From Syntrophus sp. (in: bacteria) (GTDB lineage Bacteria; Desulfobacterota; Syntrophia; Syntrophales; UBA5619), in assembly GCA_013824905.1 (NCBI GenBank), contig PNOO01000109.1, positions 1-8,033 on the forward strand: a DNA stretch of 8,033 nucleotides. The letters run 5' to 3'. This document shows, one piece after another, positions 1 through 6,053 of the stretch; position 1 is the stretch's first letter; each line of letters opens with the position of its first letter. The position numbers were made by a program, and so were the translations under genes. The notes below the pieces were generated by a model, which did no database searches, was not told where the DNA came from, and saw only the letters and a program-made list of their open reading frames with translations.

Positions 1-197
1 ACCTTCACGGGCGGAGGCGCACCTGCTCACCCCTCCCCTTCTTCGCCGCCGTGGATCGTCGGCGGAACGAAAAGGGATTTCATCAGCGCCTCGTCCGTGT
101 GGCAGCGGACGCAGCCGCCACCCGTTTCAGCAACGGCAACGGCTGCGCCGTAGGCGAACAGGACAAGCGCAACCGAATACAGAGCCATTTTCTTCAT
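1..197 (-). CDS. Exported c-type cytochrome, N-terminal part (possibly ExtKL-like selenoprotein); in-frame TGA at 27-29
   Basis: Seen: the start at 197 is chosen over 221 because GGAGGT lies 4 nt upstream. Residues 1-23 are a classic signal peptide (MKK, hydrophobic core, cleavage near AVA-ET). A single CXXCH haem c site (CVRCH) follows, so the product should be periplasmic or outer-surface. After 56 codons, ending GEEGEG, the frame meets TGA at 27-29. The same frame then reads A-G-A-P-P-P-V-K to the window edge, with Pro/Gly/Lys codons that look like a linker and not junk. Known (from memory, not checked): Geobacter-type multihaem proteins of the ext selenite/tellurite and metal-reduction cluster include a '(seleno)protein' called ExtKL. 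Inference: either a selenoprotein cytochrome with the TGA read as Sec, a gene broken by a nonsense mutation, or a very short monohaem protein. The cytochrome part is fairly sure; the Sec reading and the family name are tentative. Confidence 0.6.
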
Positions 198-201
198 GCC
201 G

Positions 202-207
202 ACCTCC
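202..207 (-). promoter_or_regulatory. Ribosome binding site deciding the cytochrome start
   Basis: GGAGGT on the minus strand, 4 nt before ATG at 197-195. The longer alternative start at 221 has no comparable site and would put a charged RKNMEVG stretch before the signal peptide. Confidence 0.7.
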
Positions 208-493
208 ATGTTTTTCCTCATTTAAAATCTTCCTGCACTGAATGCCTGTAATCTCCTAGCACGGTCGCTCTGGGTGTTGATAGGCCGCACAATTGGAATA
301 CAACTGTTCCGAACACCCCAGCAAATCCCAGCAGGGTGTCTTCCCGCTCCAAAAATCTGCCATCTTTCCCTCAGGCCTGCTTAATTTCCGGGTAACGGCT
401 CACCCCCTCATTCATAGACAAATACCACCGCCGCCATGGCTGTCGTGTACCTAAGGGGGAACAAAGCTCATTGAACGCCAGCCTCCTTGCTTG

Positions 494-628
494 TCATTGA
501 TCGCAGACATTGGCTCCGGTCGTCAGCTTGCCGCTGAGGTACTCGGCCACCACCTTTGCGGGGACCTCCGACGAGGCGCCGGTGACCACGTGAATGCCCT
601 TGCCGAGGAACAGTTCCTGTCGGTGATC
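494..628 (-). pseudogene. Remnant of a NifX/NafY-type (dinitrogenase Fe-Mo cofactor domain) protein, C-terminal end only
   Basis: Seen: a 44-codon open stretch on the minus strand ends at TGA 494-496 and is bounded upstream by an in-frame TAG at 629-631. It has no start codon of its own. It contains ELFLGKGIHVVTGASSE, then a helix VVAEYLSGKL, and ends NVCDQ. Known: small NifX/NafY/MTH1175-like proteins, which bind or deliver metal cofactors, end in the same way. They have a helix 'A..LF..kGI.V..G..g.v..av.aYL.G.L' and a Cys-Asp-His type tail. The usual length is about 110-130 residues, so roughly the last third is left. The N-terminal strand motif is not found in the expected frame. Inference: a decayed gene or a recombination scar. 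Recognised by pattern only; a chance match cannot be excluded. Confidence 0.45.
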
Positions 629-810
629 CTAACGGACACGTTCATCCCGTGTCACGGCGAAACGCCCCATCCGAAAAACGGTAAGCGGATCCCATAGGCC
701 GAAACCAGTTCAGCCCCTCCCTCAGCAAAGGCAGTGCCATTCCTTGAACACGGGAGAAATAATAGAAAGAAAGCGGAAATTGACCATATATTCAATCTTT
801 TGGGAATACA

Positions 811-839
811 AGGCGGGATGGCCGCTGCTTGCCCCGCCT
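811..839. repeat. GC-rich inverted repeat in AT-rich surroundings
   Basis: AGGCGGG (811-817) and CCCGCCT (833-839) are perfect complements separated by 15 nt. No T-run follows on either strand, so it is a poor intrinsic terminator. It could be an RNA hairpin in a leader or a protein-binding palindrome. Function unknown. Confidence 0.4.
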
Positions 840-977
840 ATAAAATAGATCATATACGAGGCCGGTCACTGTATGAAAAGAGACATTGCACGGGCGTCAA
901 TTATGGTAACATATTAAATTAATGAAGAAATATGATATATGTCTGTATTCAGGCATGCTGTCTGAAAATAAGCAACA

Positions 978-998
978 GATGAGGGGAGGAGCCTCATC
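978..998 (-). terminator. Candidate terminator hairpin after the NtrC-family regulator gene
   Basis: GATGAGG (978-984) and CCTCATC (992-998) form a perfect 7-bp stem with a 7-nt loop, about 47 bp past the stop of the regulator at 1046. On the minus strand the hairpin is followed by TGTTGCTTATTTTC, which is T-rich but not a clean T-run. The position fits the end of the minus-strand operon; its efficiency is uncertain. Confidence 0.4.
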
Positions 999-1045
999 AT
1001 TGGGTATGATGAAGTTCACGAAGGGGGTGATGTGTAAATTCTCTC

Positions 1046-2419
1046 CTACCGCGCCACTATCCCGTATTTCTCCATTCGGTATAGGAGGGCCGAACGGGTG
1101 ATTCCAAGGATTCTGGCCGCCTGGACTTTATTGCCCTGCTTTATCCTTAAGGCCTCTCGAATGTAATATTTTTCTACTTCGTCCAGGCTGATTCCTTGCG
1201 GAGAAAGGGCCGGCCGGTCCCCCCCCCACTCCAGATCGCCCACCTTCTGATTTAGAGAGGCAAGATGCGTTCCCCGTATCGTCTCCCCTTTTTCCAGCAG
1301 GACGATCCTTTCCGCCATATTTCTGATCTCCCGGATATTCCCCGGCCAAGGATAAGCGAGCAGTTGTTCTTCCGCTTCCGGGGCAATCCTTACAAATCCT
1401 TTACGGAACTGCTCATTAAATCTTTCGACAAAAAAACGAAATAGCGGCAGAATGTCCTCTTTGCGGTCCCGCAAGGAAGGTATGCATACCTTAACCACAT
1501 TGAGTCTGAAGTAAAGGTCGGCCCGGAAAGTTCCCTTCGTCACCTCCGCTTCCAGATCCTTGTTTGTGGCGGCAACGATCCTTACGTCGGCCCTCTTTTT
1601 TTCCACACCGCCGACTTTAAAGTATTCCTTTTCTTCCAGAACCCGCAAAACCTTCACCTGGGCCGCAGGTGGAAGCTCCAGGACCTCATCAAGAAAAAGG
1701 GTACCGCCTTGGGCGGCCTCTACCTTGCCGACCTTTCCCTTTTCAGAGGCGCCTGTAAAGGCGCCCTTTTCATACCCGAAAAGTTCGCTTTCAAAAAGAT
1801 CCTTCGGAATGGCGCCGCAGTTGAGGGGGATGAAGGGAAAGGCGGAACGGGGACTCAAATAATGGATATATTCGGCAAAGAGCTCCTTACCTGTTCCCGT
1901 TTCTCCTTCAAGGAGAACGGTGGTATCCGTCCCCTTGGCAACCTTCCCGGCGAGGTCAAGGGCATCCTTTATTTTCCGGCTGACGGCGATGATCGCACCG
2001 GAACGGAACTTTTCCCGATATTGCGCCCGGAGCCATTCCACCTCCCTTTTCATGCGGATACGTTCGAGACCCTTTTGCACCAGAGTTTCCAACTGTTCCA
2101 GATCGAAAGGTTTGACCAGAAAATCAAAGGCGCCCATCTTCATCGAGTTTACGGCGAGCTCAATGGATCCCTGTGCGGTCATGACGATCACCAGGACATC
2201 CGGATCTTTTTCCCTGATCAGGCGCAGCACCTCATCACCATTGATACCGGGCAGCCAGTGATCGAGCAGGATAAGATCCGGACTCTCTTTCCGAAATAAC
2301 TCGATTCCTTCCTCTCCGCTCTGGGCCGTTATGACTTCATAATCAGAGACTTTAAGGGCAATTTCGAGAGAATTCCTGAGGATGGGTTCATCATCAATCA
2401 CAAGTATCTTAAATCTCAT
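1046..2419 (-). CDS. NtrC-family sigma-54-dependent response regulator (REC-AAA+-Fis HTH)
   Basis: Cytoplasmic transcription activator of RNA polymerase-sigma-54, 457 aa, the normal length for the family. Seen: a receiver domain at about 1-120 with acidic pair D9/D10, phospho-acceptor D53 (LLLDHWLPG), T81 and K103 (VKPFD). The AAA+ domain spans about 142-385, with Walker A GETGTGKE (172-179), an intact GAFTGA sigma-54 contact loop (219-224) and Walker B LFLDEV (about 241-246). The C-terminal Fis-type helix-turn-helix is at about 420-455 (NKVQAARILGITRSALLYRM). All key residues are present, so it should be active. Start: ATG at 2419 begins directly with MRFKILVIDDEP, preceded by AGGAG about 10 nt upstream. 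It lies 87 bp after the REC-PAS kinase on the same strand, which is very likely its partner. The target promoters are unknown. Confidence 0.95.
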   Translation of the reverse strand: MRFKILVIDDEPILRNSLEIALKVSDYEVITAQSGEEGIELFRKESPDLILLDHWLPGINGDEVLRLIREKDPDVLVIVMTAQGSIELAVNSMKMGAFDFLVKPFDLEQLETLVQKGLERIRMKREVEWLRAQYREKFRSGAIIAVSRKIKDALDLAGKVAKGTDTTVLLEGETGTGKELFAEYIHYLSPRSAFPFIPLNCGAIPKDLFESELFGYEKGAFTGASEKGKVGKVEAAQGGTLFLDEVLELPPAAQVKVLRVLEEKEYFKVGGVEKKRADVRIVAATNKDLEAEVTKGTFRADLYFRLNVVKVCIPSLRDRKEDILPLFRFFVERFNEQFRKGFVRIAPEAEEQLLAYPWPGNIREIRNMAERIVLLEKGETIRGTHLASLNQKVGDLEWGGDRPALSPQGISLDEVEKYYIREALRIKQGNKVQAARILGITRSALLYRMEKYGIVAR

Positions 2420-2506
2420 GACATCTGCGGCTCCTATCGCCGGGGCACTGGCTCATGGCCTGCATAACCGCCTCTTTCAGCAACTTCCTGCCTATGCCGG
2501 TTCCAT

Positions 2507-3997
2507 TCATACGCCGCCGGCCGGGAAACGGATGGTGAAGACCGAGCCTTTCCCCTCTTCACTGATGACGTCAATCAGCGCTCCGTGATTTTCCAGTAAT
2601 TTCTGTGATATGGAAAGGCCAAGCCCCGTTCCCCTGGATTTGGTGGTAAAGAACGGATCAAATATTTTCTTCAGATGTGCTGCGGATATTCCTACTCCGG
2701 TATCCTTCACCTCAATCCCCACCTCCCCTCTGTCTGTTATAAAAGTCCGCGCCGTCAGAGCGCCGCCCTTATCCATGGCATGAATGGCGTTGCGTATAAT
2801 ATTGATCAGCACCTGCTGAATCTGGTGCCGGTCAATCTTGATCCGCGGCAGCTCCTCGCCCCGTTCAAAGGAGGTTATTATGTTCGCATTTTTCAATTGA
2901 ACATTCAATACAGACAGGCTCTTTTCCATGATGGGGTTGATCGCCTCCTTTTTATATTGAGCCGCCCTCGGCTTGGCATAGTCCAGCATGTCCTCTACGA
3001 TTTTTTGAATCTTTTCAATCCCCTCGAGCGTGCTTTCCAGAAGTTGCTTCTCCATGGCAGGAAACTCCTTCTGCCGGGCAAGGACCTGGGTATTGATTTT
3101 AATCCCCGCCAGCGGATTGCGAATCTCGTGGGCCACCCCCGCGATTAACTCACCCATGCTGGAGAGTCTTTCCGAAAGGAGCAGTTTTTCTTCCGCCTTC
3201 TTCATCTGGGTAATGTCCTTGCAGATTCGAGAAGCGCCGACAATCCGTCCCGACGCGTCCTTGAGCGGGGAAAGGGTCACGCTGACTGTGATGTCCCGGC
3301 CTCCTTTGGTCTGTCTTCTTACCTCCACATTGGAAACCACCTCCCCTTTCCAGACCTGCACCATCAACCCATGAAACCGTTTTTCCTCCATTGCTTTAAG
3401 AGTTTCATCCTGAGGGACAAGAAAATCCAACGGTCTCCTGCCGAGGGTCTCTTCTTTCCGGTAGCCATAAATTTTTTCGGCCCCTTCATTCCAGTAAATG
3501 ATCTTTCCTTCCAGATCCACCACCGAGATGGCGTCTCCCGCTTTTTCAATAATGGATTCGAGAAAATTCCTGGCCTCAATCAGCTCCTTTTGAAGCTTTA
3601 CCTTCTCGATCATCAGATTGTAACCCTCGATGGCCCGGTTTACCACAAAGGGAAAGGCCTTGGCACATTCCGCGGAACGGTTGATGTAGTCGAAAACGCC
3701 CTCCTGCATGGCCTGGATGGACATCTGGGGATCTCCCGTGGCCGTGACAAAGATCGTGGGAACGCCTATCCCCATCTTGTTGAATCGCCTAAGCCATTCC
3801 AGACCCTCGCCATCCGGCAGGGAGTGGTCTAAAAGCAGAATGTCAAATTTGTCGCTCTGGAGTTTTTTCAGACAGTCGGCACCGGAAGAAACCACTTCTG
3901 CCTGATACTGATCGCCCGCCTTCAAGAGGGAGGTTTTGATCATTTCTATAAAATCACGATCCTCTTCCACCACCAATATCCGCATGGCACGGTTCAT
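2507..3997 (-). CDS. Soluble hybrid histidine kinase: REC-PAS-HisKA-HATPase
   Basis: A 496-aa cytoplasmic sensor kinase with no membrane segment. Seen in order: an N-terminal receiver (about 5-122) with phospho-acceptor D57 (LLLDHSLPDG), T85 and an acidic pocket of E11/E12. The usual C-terminal receiver lysine appears as R107 (FDYINRS). Then a coiled linker, a PAS domain at about 145-265 (DAISVVDLEGKIIYWNEGAE), and HisKA with phospho-acceptor H290 (GVAHEIRNPLAGI). The HATPase domain has N399/N403, DTGVG (432-436), FDPFFTT and RGTGLGL. The ATG at 3997 overlaps the TGA of the upstream iron-sulfur gene (ATGA) and is preceded by GGAAGGGG. Inference: the PAS domain senses an internal signal, perhaps redox-linked given the neighbours, the receiver takes input from another kinase or tunes activity, and phosphate passes to the NtrC-type regulator at 1046-2419. 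The PAS ligand cannot be predicted. Confidence 0.93.
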   Translation of the reverse strand: MNRAMRILVVEEDRDFIEMIKTSLLKAGDQYQAEVVSSGADCLKKLQSDKFDILLLDHSLPDGEGLEWLRRFNKMGIGVPTIFVTATGDPQMSIQAMQEGVFDYINRSAECAKAFPFVVNRAIEGYNLMIEKVKLQKELIEARNFLESIIEKAGDAISVVDLEGKIIYWNEGAEKIYGYRKEETLGRRPLDFLVPQDETLKAMEEKRFHGLMVQVWKGEVVSNVEVRRQTKGGRDITVSVTLSPLKDASGRIVGASRICKDITQMKKAEEKLLLSERLSSMGELIAGVAHEIRNPLAGIKINTQVLARQKEFPAMEKQLLESTLEGIEKIQKIVEDMLDYAKPRAAQYKKEAINPIMEKSLSVLNVQLKNANIITSFERGEELPRIKIDRHQIQQVLINIIRNAIHAMDKGGALTARTFITDRGEVGIEVKDTGVGISAAHLKKIFDPFFTTKSRGTGLGLSISQKLLENHGALIDVISEEGKGSVFTIRFPAGGV

Positions 3998-5181
3998 GAG
4001 TCTGCCCCTTCCGCCGTGCGAAATTTCCCCTTTGGCGGCCGGCTGCGTTTGCCGGCGGCCAGACGAATCGAATCCGTCGGACAGACTCCTATGCAGGTTC
4101 CGCAGGCGAAGCAGTCCGGGATTGTCCTGTCCCGCTTCAGAATCGCTCCCATGACCGTCGAGGGACAGGCTTTTTCACAGGAGCGGCAGCCGATGCATGT
4201 CTCATAGTTCACGATGATCTTGAAGAGACTGACTTTCTCTAGAAACCAGCCGACGAGTCCGAACGGGCAGAAGAACTGGCACCAGGGACGATAAACGAAC
4301 AGCGCGGCGATCAAAATCAATGCAAGAGAAATTCCTCCTCCGATGCTTATCGCCGCTGGTTTGTAGATTTTGAAAGGATCGATCGGGTCGATCAGATCGG
4401 TCGCCCAGGCAAAAGCGGCCAGGGTAAAGATCAGGAAAAAGGCGATCCGGATCGCATTGGACCAGAGGAATGGCGGATGGTATTGCCTCAGGATGCCCTT
4501 CGTATCCTGGTTGTTCCGATTCAGACGGAAGATCAGATCCTGGAGCGTTCCCAGTTGGCATCCCCAGGAACAGATGAATTTGTTGGCGAGGAAGACCAAT
4601 ATAAGGAAAACCGTCAATGCGATCATTCGGGGCGGGAAGATCACCCCCTTGGCCCCGTAAAGGGCAATCGCATCCTTTACCGTGCCCATCGGACTGGGGT
4701 CCGATCCGAGAAGGATTCCGAAGAGCATGATGGCTGTCAGATAGAGCGTCTTGCGCCGTTCGGGGGTGATCTTTTTCCGACGCATCAGGAGAAAGACCGT
4801 GCTGAGAAAGAGCAGCCAGAGAGCGAACTTGAGCGGTATCTTCACCCAGTTCTTCGATTCATATTCCGCCTCCAGCGTCCTGGAGCGGTTGATCCGCTCT
4901 GCGATTTCAGTCCGGGAGAGGTTCAATTCATCCAGTTTCCTTTCCGTGTCTTCTTTGCTTTGCAGCTGAAAAGCCTTCTGAAGAAAGGCGTTCGACAGTT
5001 CGTTCGCCCGGCCGAAGTCAGCGATGGTCATGCCATCGCGGAACACCAGCGGGGCGGCATCCTCCGTTTTCTCGGATTTCCCCTGCCACAGCCCGGAGGC
5101 GCCGAAGGAGAGAAGAACAACGGCGATCACGAGTGTGAAGAACGTCAGCCATACCCGTGTTGCATTCGTTTTGTCATTCAT
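3994..5181 (-). CDS. Membrane-bound NosR/NapH-like polyferredoxin (two 4Fe-4S clusters)
   Basis: A 395-aa inner-membrane iron-sulfur protein expected to move electrons between the quinone pool or a b-type cytochrome and a periplasmic or cytoplasmic partner. Seen: a transmembrane helix at about 10-31, then a charged helical domain outside the bilayer (about 35-110, starting MTIADFGRANEL). At least five more helices follow, near 113-133, 145-160, 186-204, 244-261 and 278-298. The family's paired cysteine motifs are present: C204/C208 (CSWGCQLG) and C301/C305 (CQFFCPFG). Two ferredoxin clusters follow: C329-C332-C335 with C339, and C357-C360-C363 with C367, each ending CP. A further in-frame ATG at 5220 exists, but ATG at 5181 has AGGAGA 9 nt upstream and is chosen. 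It overlaps the small ORF before it by 8 bp and the kinase after it by 4 bp, so it is co-translated with the sensor system. Family placement is firm; the redox partner is unknown. Confidence 0.9.
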   Translation of the reverse strand: MNDKTNATRVWLTFFTLVIAVVLLSFGASGLWQGKSEKTEDAAPLVFRDGMTIADFGRANELSNAFLQKAFQLQSKEDTERKLDELNLSRTEIAERINRSRTLEAEYESKNWVKIPLKFALWLLFLSTVFLLMRRKKITPERRKTLYLTAIMLFGILLGSDPSPMGTVKDAIALYGAKGVIFPPRMIALTVFLILVFLANKFICSWGCQLGTLQDLIFRLNRNNQDTKGILRQYHPPFLWSNAIRIAFFLIFTLAAFAWATDLIDPIDPFKIYKPAAISIGGGISLALILIAALFVYRPWCQFFCPFGLVGWFLEKVSLFKIIVNYETCIGCRSCEKACPSTVMGAILKRDRTIPDCFACGTCIGVCPTDSIRLAAGKRSRPPKGKFRTAEGADS

Positions 5182-5401
5182 TTGTCGATTTCTCCTGGAG
5201 AGGTTCATCCGTTGTGCCATATTGTGCTTCCGTTTTGTTCATTTCCGCTATCCCGGCGGTGTCTGTGCCTAGAGAAGCCAGTGAATCACCGGACCCTCCT
5301 ATCGGGGAGTCGTCTACCATGACCGCTCTCATTTCCACAAGAGCTGATTTGTCTACTGCTTTGACCAGCGACTGAGAGGCCGGTGTATCCGGGCCGGCCA
5401 A
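5174..5401 (-). CDS. Small unrecognised ORF, coupled to the polyferredoxin gene; perhaps the tail of a frameshifted upstream gene
   Basis: Seen: a 75-codon open frame reading SLVKAVDKSALVEMRAVM, then a Gly/Ser/Thr/Asp/Glu-rich soluble tail ending QEKSTNE. It has no membrane helix and no cysteine. Its TGA overlaps the polyferredoxin ATG and it carries that gene's ribosome binding site, which argues that this frame is translated. The only start at its upstream edge is TTG at 5401, right after an in-frame TAG and without a Shine-Dalgarno, so its true N-terminus is doubtful. It overlaps the end of the membrane-protein ORF in another frame. Inference: it may be the displaced 3' end of that gene after an indel near 5400-5470, or the remains of a separate gene. 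No family recognised. Confidence 0.35.
   Translation of the reverse strand: MAGPDTPASQSLVKAVDKSALVEMRAVMVDDSPIGGSGDSLASLGTDTAGIAEMNKTEAQYGTTDEPLQEKSTNE
5191..5196 (-). promoter_or_regulatory. Ribosome binding site deciding the polyferredoxin start
   Basis: AGGAGA on the minus strand, 9 nt before ATG 5181-5179. It lies inside the last codons of the small upstream ORF, whose TGA (5174-5176) falls in the ATGAATGA overlap. This is a typical translational-coupling layout. Confidence 0.65.
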
Positions 5402-5711
5402 CTAGAGGGGGCGCCAGTGTCTTGCATGGTCCGAGGCGGACTGTTCTCGTGAAGATCCCGCGGACCATCGGCCGGTTTGGTTTGAGAATGATGGCGCCGC
5501 TATGACCCGAGAAGGCCAGAATGAACAGGATAAAGAAGATATTGTGCAGCCACGTTGACCAATTATACAAAAAATCATGATAGAACAGATGGAAGAATGC
5601 CGCAACGATAAAGACGGCGGATGCCACATAGTAGATAGTAAGAGAGGAGATGAAGTCGCCGGACCAAGCAAAACCCGGGATGGCTGTGATCTTATAATGG
5701 TGTTTCATCAT
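5286..5711 (-). CDS. Short membrane protein, cytochrome b-like; C-terminal half probably out of frame
   Basis: Seen: 141 codons from ATG at 5711. Residues 1-80 are convincing: a helix at about 21-45 (SSLTIYYVASAVFIVAAFF) and a second at about 55-76 (LHNIFFILFILAFSGHSG). Histidines at 41, 45, 56 and 70 sit in or near the helices and could ligate b-type haem, as in two- or four-helix quinone-linked cytochromes. After KPNRPMVRG (about 85) the sequence turns into an Arg/Gly/Ser-rich stretch ending DRRVR that looks like a wrong frame. No clear Shine-Dalgarno precedes ATGATG. It is the first gene of the minus-strand operon and would be a natural membrane partner for the polyferredoxin. Inference: a truncated or frameshifted cytochrome b-type subunit. 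The haem assignment rests on histidine positions only and the family is not recognised. Confidence 0.5.
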   Translation of the reverse strand: MMKHHYKITAIPGFAWSGDFISSLTIYYVASAVFIVAAFFHLFYHDFLYNWSTWLHNIFFILFILAFSGHSGAIILKPNRPMVRGIFTRTVRLGPCKTLAPPLVGRPGYTGLSVAGQSSRQISSCGNESGHGRRLPDRRVR

Positions 5712-5791
5712 TAATCGATATCACAAAAGAAACGGCTGAGTGATCTTTTGAGATTCATTCCCCGTCGCTTGCGCAGAAAAAAAGATACAAA

Positions 5792-5866
5792 GGCTAACCC
5801 GTGGTCTAAAAGGGCTCAGGCGGCGAAGCTAAGCAAAGGTAATGAGGGGGAAAACCCCAGGGTGCC
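5792..5866 (+). ncRNA. Possible structured RNA with GEMM (cyclic dinucleotide) riboswitch-like features
   Basis: Seen: GGC-UA-ACCC (5792-5800) pairs with GGGU-GCC (5860-5866) to close a roughly 75-nt element as a 7-bp helix with a 2-nt bulge. Inside lie GGCGGCGAAGCTAAGC (5819-5834) and a small GGGG-AAAA-CCCC hairpin (5847-5858). Known: GEMM-I riboswitches have an outer helix of the type GGCAAACC / GGGUUACC and an internal GG(G)CGGAAAGCC segment, and in Geobacter some bind cGAMP upstream of electron-transfer genes. The resemblance is partial: the GNRA-capped first hairpin is not evident and a promoter lies downstream of the element. It may be a degenerate or different RNA, or chance. Confidence 0.25.
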
Positions 5867-5875
5867 AATATCTAA

Positions 5876-5904
5876 TTGACACACAAGTCCGATCTGCTTA
5901 TATT
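5876..5904 (+). promoter_or_regulatory. Sigma-70-type promoter for the right-hand two-component system
   Basis: TTGACA (5876-5881), exactly 17 bp, then TATATT (5899-5904). The -35 is perfect and the -10 matches five of six consensus bases. Transcription would start near 5911, leaving a leader of about 140 nt before the kinase ATG at 6054. Confidence 0.6.
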
Positions 5905-6053
5905 TCCTCTGTATAAAGCAATATCGACTCAATTAATTTGCTTCATCTCCCTCTTGCAGGTGAGAGTTGTGTCATTCCTCCTCCGCGGCAAGGTGAGGGC
6001 CTGAGGCGGGTATGAAGGAATAGGTGCCGAATAAAGAGGGAGTTCATTATCAG

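Larger units (their letters stand above)
198..1045. other. Long stretch with no intact gene
   Basis: About 850 bp separate the regulator stop from the cytochrome start, both on the minus strand. The only recognisable contents are the NifX/NafY-like remnant at 494-628, an inverted repeat at 811-839, a terminator-like hairpin at 978-998, and the cytochrome ribosome binding site. The part from about 740 to 960 is visibly AT-rich compared with its flanks. In the remnant's frame, the minus strand after its stop stays open from 493 to 371 (40 codons, reading LSMNEGVSRYPEIKQA at the end). It has no convincing start and I do not recognise it. I could not assign a cytochrome promoter. Confidence 0.6.

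Noticed and set aside
348..362. Possible sigma-54 promoter on the minus strand upstream of the cytochrome (TGGCAGATTTTTGGA)
   Set aside because: The -24 part is good but the -12 reads GA where GC is required, so it was not called; a scan with a position matrix would be needed.
491..697. 68-codon plus-strand open frame in the intergenic region
   Set aside because: It is the antisense of the NifX/NafY-like remnant, which is the strand with a recognisable protein pattern.
780..808. TTGACC with GGAATA 17 bp later, plus strand
   Set aside because: The -10 is poor and there is no plus-strand gene downstream for it to serve.
1709..2299. 196-codon plus-strand open frame opposite the NtrC-type regulator
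   Set aside because: Antisense shadow of receiver and AAA+ coding sequence, with no domain.
4477..5322. 281-codon plus-strand open frame opposite the polyferredoxin
   Set aside because: It lies antisense to a gene with clear cysteine motifs, has no recognisable domain, and its composition is that of a shadow frame.
5855..5872. TTGGCACC on the minus strand, like a sigma-54 -24 element
   Set aside because: At the -12 spacing there is GGTT and no TTGC.
5941..6010. Two similar GCA(A)GGTGAG words and a CTCC-rich stretch before the right-hand kinase, like common intergenic repeats
   Set aside because: The match is imperfect and there is only one copy in the window, so a repeat family cannot be shown.
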